DNA of 64,000 nucleotides from Chromatiales bacterium (GTDB taxonomy: Bacteria > Pseudomonadota > Gammaproteobacteria > Steroidobacterales > GCA-2729495): contig JACKNI010000005.1 in NCBI GenBank assembly GCA_024234935.1, positions 105,001-169,000 on the forward strand. Reading direction: 5' to 3'. The translations under genes were made by a program, and so were the position numbers. Below the pieces are notes generated by a model. That model saw only the letters and a program-made list of their open reading frames with translations, was not told where the DNA came from and did not search any database. Shown piece after piece: positions 50,059 through 56,823 of this stretch. Each line of letters opens with the position of its first letter. Position 1 is the stretch's first letter.

Positions 50059-52116
50059 TCATGGCACCTCGATCGCGCCGATATCGGCGGGTGAGTTCGA
50101 GGGTCGGGCGCGACCGAGCTGGTCGACGCGCAGTGGCGTGACGGTCAGTCGCGGCCGCGTGCTGATCGTCACGTTGATGCCCGGATTCTCGTTGAGGTGG
50201 CCGGTCGAGAAGAGCCCGCGCCATGCTGCATCCCCGAGCAACTCTGGCCCGAGGTCCGGAATCGATGCTGCGGCGAGCGCGATGTCGAGTCGGTGCCAGA
50301 ACTCGATGTACGGATGGTTCTCGAGTTGCTGTGGCCAGGTCCGGGCCGGGCCAAAGAACCGGGTGGCGGCGAGTGTCTGGATCGGAGCGCCCGAGGTATC
50401 GGTGTAGGGCTGCACTCCAGGTGTCGCGGAATCCGAATCGACTGACTGCAGGAACGCTTCGAAATCGGCCTGGAAGGCGGCGGCGAAGCCGGGCAGCGTG
50501 TAGCGATTCTCCAGTCGGCTGAGCACGATCTCGAGGAAGTTGTCCTCGGCACCAGCCGTGACGGAGTATTCGCCGAGAGTTTCTTCGATCTGCCAGGCCG
50601 ACGTCGGGACCTGCCAGAGAGCGTTGCCCTGCGGCGCGTAATGCAGCACCGCCAGCTCGCCCCGGTCGGTACCAACGGAAATGATCGTGTTCGATCGGGC
50701 GATCCCGCCAGTCATGTCGATGACGTCGGTCAAGGCGACACCGGCGGCGTCACCAGTCTGGGGGTAATGCTTGCGGCTCAGCGACGCCCAACCGGGCTCG
50801 CCGACCGGAACGAGGATTTGGCTGAAATCGAGTGCACCGATCCGGTTGTAGCCCGCACTGCGGAAGTAGAACAGCGACCCGGTGTAGATATCCTGCGCGT
50901 AGCGGCTCCCACCGACCTCCTGCACCGTGTTTCCCGCGACGATCGAGTCGCCGATGATCAGGTCCTCGGTGGCGTGCGCATTGCCGACTGTCGCTGCAAT
51001 ACCGCCCGCGAGATTGCGCCGGCCCAGGCTGTCCGTGCGGGGTACGCCACGGACTTCATTCTCGACGATCGTGCAGTTCTGGATCTCGAGGTAACCGTTC
51101 GACATGTAGACGCCGCCGCCGCGCCAGTAGCCCATCGCCAGAAGGAATCCGGGCAGTCCCGGTGCGGGCTCGGCGAGATTTCTCGCGATGGTGCTGTTGG
51201 TCAGCTCCAGACTGTTCTGGTTGCCGATGCTGCCGCCGTCCGAATACACGCCGGCTCCGTAGGTGAACAGGCCGCTGATGCGGTTGCCGCTGATCGTGGA
51301 CTGGTCAATCGTCGATCTCGTCCCCGAGTGCCCGGCACCGCCGACGGAATAGACACCGCCGCCTGCGGCACCGCCGCCCAGCACCGAGTTGCCGCTGACA
51401 ACACAACCCTGCATCTCCACGAGGTCCGCATAGACTGCACCGCCGAACGCGCCGCGATCCCGCGACGAGTCGAAATCACCGCGGACGTGGTTGTCGTAAA
51501 GCGTGCAATTCACGAGCCGTGCCGTGCCCCAGACGGCCAGCGCACCGCCGCGAGCCAGCGTCCATGGCTGGGGGTATGGAGACGTGACCGAGATCGCCTC
51601 CGCGACGCTACTGCCTCCGGTGACCGAGACGTTCGTGAGGGTGAGATTGCCGTCGACGGCCAGCACCCGTGCGCCGGGCTGGTCCCCTCCGGTCCACGCA
51701 ATCGTTATGCCCCGCGGCAGACTCGAGGCATCGATGACTACATTCTTTCGCGCTTCGAGAGCCGATCGACCGTAATCCCGGTCGAAGTACCCGATCAGGT
51801 ACGAGACGGGGCCGCTGGGCTCATTGCGGATGCCCATCACCTCGCCCTTCAGTATCGTGTGTTCATTGGCGACGATCGACAGCGCGATCGTGCCGCCATC
51901 GAGCGCTGCATCGAAGGTGATCGGCTGGCCCGGTGCGGCCAGCGCCAGTGCCGAGCGGAGCGTCGTCATGCCCGCCGGAGGCGTCGCAGAGTCGAGGAGG
52001 CTGGTGACGACGATCGGGGGCGCCGGGGATTCCGACGATCCGCCTCCGCCGCAGCCTCCGAGCAGCAGAAGGACGGCCAGTGCGGCGGCAGGGATCGTGG
52101 AATTTGTTGTCGTCAA
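50059..52116 (-). CDS. Secreted right-handed beta-helix lipoprotein
   Basis: 685 residues from a TTG at 52116, chosen because it yields a proper lipoprotein signal (MTTTNSTIPAAALAVLLLLGG then Cys) and follows AGGA. Longer starts would run through the neighbouring gene and lack a signal at the right place. Residues ~40-75 (LLDSATPPAGMTTLRSALALAAPGQPITFDAAL) resemble a CSLREA-type leader. At least six repeat turns follow, each with GG(A/G)VY and N/C-T(I/L)-x-x-N, for example GGAVYADLVEMQGCVVSGNSV and GGGVYMSNGYLEIQNCTIVENEV. The end, PADIGAIEVP, fits the choice-of-anchor Q domain. Probably surface-exposed; carbohydrate binding or cleavage is possible but unproven. Confidence 0.8.
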   Translation of the reverse strand: MTTTNSTIPAAALAVLLLLGGCGGGGSSESPAPPIVVTSLLDSATPPAGMTTLRSALALAAPGQPITFDAALDGGTIALSIVANEHTILKGEVMGIRNEPSGPVSYLIGYFDRDYGRSALEARKNVVIDASSLPRGITIAWTGGDQPGARVLAVDGNLTLTNVSVTGGSSVAEAISVTSPYPQPWTLARGGALAVWGTARLVNCTLYDNHVRGDFDSSRDRGAFGGAVYADLVEMQGCVVSGNSVLGGGAAGGGVYSVGGAGHSGTRSTIDQSTISGNRISGLFTYGAGVYSDGGSIGNQNSLELTNSTIARNLAEPAPGLPGFLLAMGYWRGGGVYMSNGYLEIQNCTIVENEVRGVPRTDSLGRRNLAGGIAATVGNAHATEDLIIGDSIVAGNTVQEVGGSRYAQDIYTGSLFYFRSAGYNRIGALDFSQILVPVGEPGWASLSRKHYPQTGDAAGVALTDVIDMTGGIARSNTIISVGTDRGELAVLHYAPQGNALWQVPTSAWQIEETLGEYSVTAGAEDNFLEIVLSRLENRYTLPGFAAAFQADFEAFLQSVDSDSATPGVQPYTDTSGAPIQTLAATRFFGPARTWPQQLENHPYIEFWHRLDIALAAASIPDLGPELLGDAAWRGLFSTGHLNENPGINVTISTRPRLTVTPLRVDQLGRARPSNSPADIGAIEVP

Positions 52117-52129
52117 GAGTGTGAATTTC

Positions 52130-52960
52130 CTAGCCCTTGCCGGGCAGAAATGCACCGGAGCGCTGCCGGTATTGCCCGTAGGCGGGGTCTGCGCCGTAGC
52201 GCTGCTGTTGCTGTTCATCGGCACCGAGACCCGCGTAGTACATCAGGATCACGATATAGGTCGGGCCGATCAGGCACGCGGCATATTCGAGCCAGTTCTG
52301 TGCCGAGCCGATGCACGCCACCATCAGTCCGATCTGAAAGACCATCTCGCCCAGATAATTGGGATGCCGGATGCGCCGGTAGAGCCCGTCGATGACAAAG
52401 CTGTCTGAATTGCGGGCCTTGCCGGCCTGCTTCTGCTGGTCGGCAACAGTTTCCAGCAACAGGCCGGCCAGCATGATCAGCGCACCGGCCACGATCCACG
52501 GTGTCAGCACGCCGCTTTCGGATACACGCCAGGCAGTCATTGCCGTGAAGGTCATCAGCCAGCTCACGGCGATCCACAGGTAGAGCCGCAGCGCCACCGG
52601 CAAAGTGGCGTCGGCTGTGTCACCGCGAACCTTGATCCGGCGATACGACGCGCCCCGGTAGCGCACGTGCACGAAGCGCCACAGGCGTGCGCCATAGATG
52701 GCAGCAAGCCCGGCAATCAATGCGGCAGCCAGAGAGGGCCTGAGCGCCAGTATGGCCAGGTGAACGATCAGCATGCTGAGCGCGTAGCCGTAGGAGAACA
52801 GGTAGGCAAAGTTGATGAACACCACGGCACAGCCCAGATGTGCGAGGCCGAGCATCAGCCAGTTGGTCATCGTCCAGCTGCCGTTTGCCAGAGACAGGCC
52901 AAAGATGGCCCACATCAACAGCAGCGTGATTGAAAAAATGATGCGCAGCGGGCCGTGCAT
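52130..52960 (-). CDS. Integral membrane protein of the DUF1295/isoprenylcysteine methyltransferase-like family
   Basis: 276 residues with about six or seven hydrophobic helices. The C-terminal segment GLYRRIRHPNYLGEMVFQIGLMVACIG (~198-224) carries the RHPNY-x-G-E motif found in DUF1295, steroid-reductase-like and ICMT-type membrane enzymes. Its reaction is unknown; reduction or methylation of a lipid-like substrate is possible. It lies 13 bp upstream of the beta-helix lipoprotein and in the same direction, so the two may be co-transcribed. Confidence 0.75.
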   Translation of the reverse strand: MHGPLRIIFSITLLLMWAIFGLSLANGSWTMTNWLMLGLAHLGCAVVFINFAYLFSYGYALSMLIVHLAILALRPSLAAALIAGLAAIYGARLWRFVHVRYRGASYRRIKVRGDTADATLPVALRLYLWIAVSWLMTFTAMTAWRVSESGVLTPWIVAGALIMLAGLLLETVADQQKQAGKARNSDSFVIDGLYRRIRHPNYLGEMVFQIGLMVACIGSAQNWLEYAACLIGPTYIVILMYYAGLGADEQQQQRYGADPAYGQYRQRSGAFLPGKG

Positions 52961-52984
52961 GGGGTCTCTCCGGGATGGGTTCTG

Positions 52985-53950
52985 TCAGAGCCAGTCGGCG
53001 CGGCGCAGGCGGCGAAACAGCAGTGCGCAGGCCGTCAGCGTGATCCCGACGACCAGCGGATAACCCCAGCGTGCGTGGAGCTCCGGCATGACGTGGAAGT
53101 TCATGCCGTACATGCTGAATACCACCGTGGGGATGGCGAGGATGGCGCCCCAGCCGGCCAGCTGCTTCACGACTTCGTTCTGGCCGACGGTGACCAGTGC
53201 CAGGTTCACCTGGATGGCAGTGGTGAGCATTTCCCGCACCGTGTCGGTCATCTTGATGATCCGGCTCACATGGTCTTCGATATCGCGGAAATAGGGTCGC
53301 AGTTCCTTGCGCACCACGTCTTCGTGAAAACGGATCAGCTGGCTGCTGATGTCGTTGATCGGCAGGACGGCATTGCGCAACTTGATGAGTTCGCCCTTGA
53401 GCCGGTACAGGTCGGCGATGGCCTCACGGTCGAAGGACTTCTCGAAGATATCCAGTTCGAGTTCCTCGAAGCGTGCCTGCAGGCTTTCAGCGACCGGCTG
53501 GTAATTGTCCACCACGAAATCGATGATCGAGTAGAGCGCAAACCCCGGGCCGAGTGCGAGACGATTCGGGAAAGCCTCACACTTCTGGCGGACCGGCGCG
53601 TAGCTCACCGAGGCGCCATGCCGGATGGTGATGATGAAGTTACGGCCCACGAACAGATGCGTTTCGCCAAAGCGCACCTCGTGGTGGTCCAGCTGTGCGG
53701 TCTCGACGACGATGAACAGCGAGTCGGCATAGGCCTCGATCTTGGGTCGCTGATGCGCGTGCTGGGCATCTTCGATGGCGAGATCGTGCAGCGAGAACTC
53801 TTCCTGCACCTTGCGCAACAGCTGGTTGTCCGGTTCATGCACGCCGAGCCAGACGAGGGTGTGGGGCTCCTTGAGTACATCGCTGATGGCATCGATGGAG
53901 ATGTCGCCGAGGCTTTTACCAGCGCGGTAAGCGATGCAGTTGACGATCAT
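52985..53950 (-). CDS. corA: CorA-family magnesium/cobalt transporter
   Basis: 321 residues from ATG 53950 (MIVNCIAYRAGKSLGD), preceded by AAGGAAAGG; the frame is open 20 codons further upstream without support. The signature YGMNFHVMPEL near residue 283 follows the first of two C-terminal membrane helices (LAGWGAILAIPTVVFSMYGMN and YPLVVGITLTACALLF). The long N-terminal cytoplasmic domain with the stalk helix is present. It moves Mg2+ or other divalent ions; specificity is not visible. Confidence 0.93.
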   Translation of the reverse strand: MIVNCIAYRAGKSLGDISIDAISDVLKEPHTLVWLGVHEPDNQLLRKVQEEFSLHDLAIEDAQHAHQRPKIEAYADSLFIVVETAQLDHHEVRFGETHLFVGRNFIITIRHGASVSYAPVRQKCEAFPNRLALGPGFALYSIIDFVVDNYQPVAESLQARFEELELDIFEKSFDREAIADLYRLKGELIKLRNAVLPINDISSQLIRFHEDVVRKELRPYFRDIEDHVSRIIKMTDTVREMLTTAIQVNLALVTVGQNEVVKQLAGWGAILAIPTVVFSMYGMNFHVMPELHARWGYPLVVGITLTACALLFRRLRRADWL

Positions 53951-54309
53951 CGCGGCCTTTCCTTGTCGGGGCGGGGATGGGGTGAGTATCGCATAGGCCT
54001 TGCAATCCATTCAGCATGCTGCGCCAGCATCGCGTGGCCTGTTTCAGGGCTTCCCGGGCAGCGGCAATCCCCGGTATTTCAATCCGGCCCGCGTGTCCGG
54101 TATTGCGCAAACTGCGCCATTGCTTCGCGATTCGCCGGGCCAAGCGCCCCGCCTTCGCGCACTTGGCGGCGGCCTATGGTGCGCGCGATCGGCTGCTGGT
54201 TGATGGGATCGCTCATATCGGTTCGGATACTAAGCCAAATATCCCTGTCACTTCACGCGAACGGCCGCCAATATGGCTATTCCCGCATTTCTCGCAGTCG
54301 AGGATCCAG
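53951..54309. other. Divergent region between corA and the NicO-type gene
   Basis: 359 bp. A 56-codon minus-strand frame (54044-54214) and an extended plus-strand frame in phase with the next gene are both open but show no recognisable motif and no ribosome binding site. GATACT at 54224-54229 could be a -10 element, but no -35 lies at a proper distance. Confidence 0.5.
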
Positions 54310-54954
54310 ATGAATTCAGAGGTCGTACTCAGCACGGCATTTCTCCTCGGACTGGCTCATGCCATCGAGGTGGATCACATGATTGCCGTTACCGCTTTTG
54401 TCAGCACGCGTCCCGCGCTCCGCAATGCTGCCGGGTTTGGTCTTCGCTGGGGCCTGGGGCACTCGATCGCCGTGTTGGTCGCCGGAGGCATCCTCATCGC
54501 GACGGGACTCCGCTGGCCGGTCAGTTGCGATGCGCTGGGCGAGGCATTGGTCGGCGCGCTCCTCGTCGCGGTTGGTGTCTGGGTCATGCGTGGCGCTCGC
54601 AACCTGGATTTTCGCGCGTCGGCACACTCTTCGGACGGGCACGATCACCACGATCATGACCACGGCAAGCGCGGAATGACGATGGTCGGTCTCATGCACG
54701 GACTGGCTGGCACCAGTGCGGTGGTGGCGTTGGTGCCGGTCACGATGATGGAGCCCTGGGCGGTGGGGCTGGCTTACCTGCTGGCATTCGGCGCCGGTAC
54801 CATCATCGCGATGACCGCATATGCGCTGCTGGCGGCGCTGGCGTTTCGCCGCGCATCTGCGGCTTCATCGAACTGGGCCCGGGCCATCAGCCGATTCGCA
54901 GGACTTGGCAGCATTTCGGTGGGCGCTTGGTGGATCTGGAAGGCGGTGGGGTGA
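54310..54954 (+). CDS. NicO/HupE-like nickel or cobalt transporter with His-rich loop
   Basis: 214 residues from ATG 54310, with GAGGA just upstream; the longer frame from 54016 has no support. About six membrane segments. HAIEVDHMIAVTAF (~17-30) corresponds to the H-A-x-x-x-D-H metal motif of NicO-type permeases, and LMHGLAGTSAVVALVPV (~127-143) is the second conserved stretch. A cytoplasmic or periplasmic loop holds GHDHHDHDHG (~111-120), a likely metal-binding segment. No hydrogenase, urease or cobalamin genes are in the window, so the metal is open. Confidence 0.78.
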   Translation: MNSEVVLSTAFLLGLAHAIEVDHMIAVTAFVSTRPALRNAAGFGLRWGLGHSIAVLVAGGILIATGLRWPVSCDALGEALVGALLVAVGVWVMRGARNLDFRASAHSSDGHDHHDHDHGKRGMTMVGLMHGLAGTSAVVALVPVTMMEPWAVGLAYLLAFGAGTIIAMTAYALLAALAFRRASAASSNWARAISRFAGLGSISVGAWWIWKAVG

Positions 54955-55000
54955 AAGCTGGGACAGCAGCGTTTGCGACGCGAGTCTCTTCGTGGCCGTC

Positions 55001-56308
55001 TCACGCAAACGGCTGCAAATTCAGGCTCCGCTGTATCTTCTCGTAGACCGCCTCCGGCAGGCCGGCTTGCTCGGCAAACGATCGCCACTTCGATGCCGTG
55101 GCCTGCACCTCGGCAACGATGGTCGCTGCGCGACCCCGTTTCATCGACGCGGACCTGGCACAGGCATTGAAGTCGTCCATGGTGAACCGGTCCCGCTTGC
55201 CGTTCATCGTCATCTGGTGGCTGGCCGTCCATGCTCCCGAGGGATTGAAGCTGTAAGTCACGTCGAAGGCCGGCGCGAGCGACCACTCGCCTGATTTGTT
55301 CATCAGGAAAGCGATGTTCTTCACGTGGTCGTCCTGATTGCGGGCCACGATGTTGAAGGCCATGCGCCGGAACTGCTGTTCGATGGACTGCATGGGTAGC
55401 TGCAACTGGCGCATCACGAGCAGCGCCTGTTCGTAGCTGTAGGCGCCGGCCAGATTGAAATCATAGTGCGCCAATGCACAGAGCGACTGCATATGCAGTT
55501 TTTCCCCGCTGGCAAGGCGATCAAAACGGCGCGTCATGAAATGGCGCCGGCCATTCTCTTCAAACAGGCGGCACTCGCTGATGTCGATGCCGCACTCCCG
55601 CGCCATCAGGGCGTAGGCATACTCGATGATGCCGTAGCCTTGCGGGTCTTCCAGCTCCTTGTCCTTGTTGCCGCTGACACCGTCGAATTTCAGCAGCCAG
55701 TATTCGAAGCCCCTGGCGGCCTGCACCTGGCCTGACCGCACTTCGTTGGTTTTAGGGTTCCAGGCAATCACCGCCTTGGCTCTTGCACCACCGGCGGAGG
55801 TGCCCACGCGCAGAATGTCTCTCAGCGCATGCTCCTTCTCGGCGTCGGTAAAGGAAGCCTGCAGCTTGTTTCGATGAGTCAATACCTCTGACGCGAGCTC
55901 CACGAGCTTCCCGATCTCGATGGGATTCGTCTGTCGTGCCTTTGGGCCGATCGAGGGGGCAAATTCCAGCGCCCCCATGCCGCGTTCACCGGTATAGCAA
56001 AGTCGCTCCACCGCGTTGAACGATGCCGGCTGCCGGCCCTGCGAGGCCAGCCAGGCATCGATCAAGGCGTTGCCGAACCTGTCCGGCAGCGAGTCAGCCA
56101 GCAGGCCGGGGAGGCCCAGAAAGGTCTGTCGGGACAGCTCCGGGAAGCGATACACCTGTCGGGACAGCGGCATCGCAATCGGTGCGACCTGGATGCCGCT
56201 TTGCGCGAAGGCGGGGTCGTATTCAAATGCCGCGACTTCCTCGCCTTCCTGCAGCGCGACGGCGCCGATGGTTCGGCCCCACAGCCGGACTTCGCCAACC
56301 GTGCTCAT
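55001..56308 (-). CDS. hipA: HipA-family serine/threonine kinase toxin
   Basis: 435 residues. HipA toxins phosphorylate targets such as glutamyl-tRNA synthetase and induce dormancy. The N-subdomain (GEVRLWGRTIGAVAL...LPGLLADSLPDRFGNALID) is followed by the kinase core. TSAGGARAKAVIAW (~170-183) is the phosphate-binding region, RNQDDHVKNIAFL (~325-337) holds the catalytic Asp, and LAPAFDVTYSFNP (~345-357) the metal-binding Asp. All key residues are present, so the protein should be active. It overlaps the antitoxin gene by 4 bp. Confidence 0.93.
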   Translation of the reverse strand: MSTVGEVRLWGRTIGAVALQEGEEVAAFEYDPAFAQSGIQVAPIAMPLSRQVYRFPELSRQTFLGLPGLLADSLPDRFGNALIDAWLASQGRQPASFNAVERLCYTGERGMGALEFAPSIGPKARQTNPIEIGKLVELASEVLTHRNKLQASFTDAEKEHALRDILRVGTSAGGARAKAVIAWNPKTNEVRSGQVQAARGFEYWLLKFDGVSGNKDKELEDPQGYGIIEYAYALMARECGIDISECRLFEENGRRHFMTRRFDRLASGEKLHMQSLCALAHYDFNLAGAYSYEQALLVMRQLQLPMQSIEQQFRRMAFNIVARNQDDHVKNIAFLMNKSGEWSLAPAFDVTYSFNPSGAWTASHQMTMNGKRDRFTMDDFNACARSASMKRGRAATIVAEVQATASKWRSFAEQAGLPEAVYEKIQRSLNLQPFA

Positions 56309-56664
56309 GCATCCTTGTCCCAGCTCCAGGGCTTGTTCGCCGGCCTGGCAGCGCGTCGACCCGAGGCCCGCTGTCGCACCTTGCTCTTGCGCTTCAGGAG
56401 ATCCATGGGCCGTGGGCCGGTTTCGGGAATCAGGCTGTCCAGACCGGGCAGGGCATCGAGCACCCGCAACACCCGGATCAGACTGGACAGTTGCGAGGAA
56501 TAGCCGGCTTCCATGCGTTCGAGGGTGCGCTTGGCAATGCCGGCCTGCTCGGCCACGGCAGCCTGGGTCAGCTGCAGATCGATCCGGCGCGCGGCAATAC
56601 GCTCGCCGATCTCGTGCAGCGCCGCATCATCTGTAAGCAAGCTGGATATTTTCAAAGTCGCCAT
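56305..56664 (-). CDS. hipB: HipB-like XRE-family antitoxin
   Basis: 119 residues. A helix-turn-helix of the Cro/XRE type spans about 30-62 (LQLTQAAVAEQAGIAKRTLERMEAG). The C-terminal part is basic (LLKRKSKVRQRASGRRAARPANKPW) and longer than in E. coli HipB. Together with HipA it should repress its own promoter in the AT-rich region upstream. The ATGA overlap couples it to hipA. Confidence 0.9.
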   Translation of the reverse strand: MATLKISSLLTDDAALHEIGERIAARRIDLQLTQAAVAEQAGIAKRTLERMEAGYSSQLSSLIRVLRVLDALPGLDSLIPETGPRPMDLLKRKSKVRQRASGRRAARPANKPWSWDKDA

Positions 56665-56768
56665 ATATTACGATATTAAGCCTTTAAATTACTATATATC
56701 GCTATATATTACGAGATATATTTTCATATTCGTACATGATAAGTCGTTATAACATGCGACTTATAAGT
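56663..56768. promoter_or_regulatory. AT-rich hipBA control region with repeated elements
   Basis: The motif ATATATTACGA occurs at 56663-56673, overlapping the hipB start codon, and again at 56704-56714. ATAAGTCG (56739-56746) and CGACTTAT (56757-56764) form an inverted repeat with a 10-bp spacer, and ACTTATAAGT (56759-56768) is a perfect palindrome. These are candidate HipB operators. The region is strongly AT-rich against GC-rich flanks. Confidence 0.55.
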
Positions 56769-56823
56769 TTTCACGGGGTGTATTCGTATCTTGTTGCGAG
56801 TGGGCACGTGGCATGGGCCCCGG

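Noticed and set aside
50641..52395. 584-codon open frame on the plus strand
   Set aside because: Antisense to the beta-helix lipoprotein; Arg/Asp-rich composition typical of a reverse-strand artefact.
54044..54214. 56-codon minus-strand frame as a small gene
   Set aside because: No ribosome binding site, biased Pro/Arg composition and no known motif.
52955..54313. 452-codon open frame on the plus strand
   Set aside because: Antisense to corA, which has the GMN motif and a good ribosome binding site.
56739..56768. ATAAGTCG/CGACTTAT inverted repeat as a transcription terminator
   Set aside because: The spacer is long, the stem AT-rich and the following T tract short; an operator upstream of hipB is more plausible.
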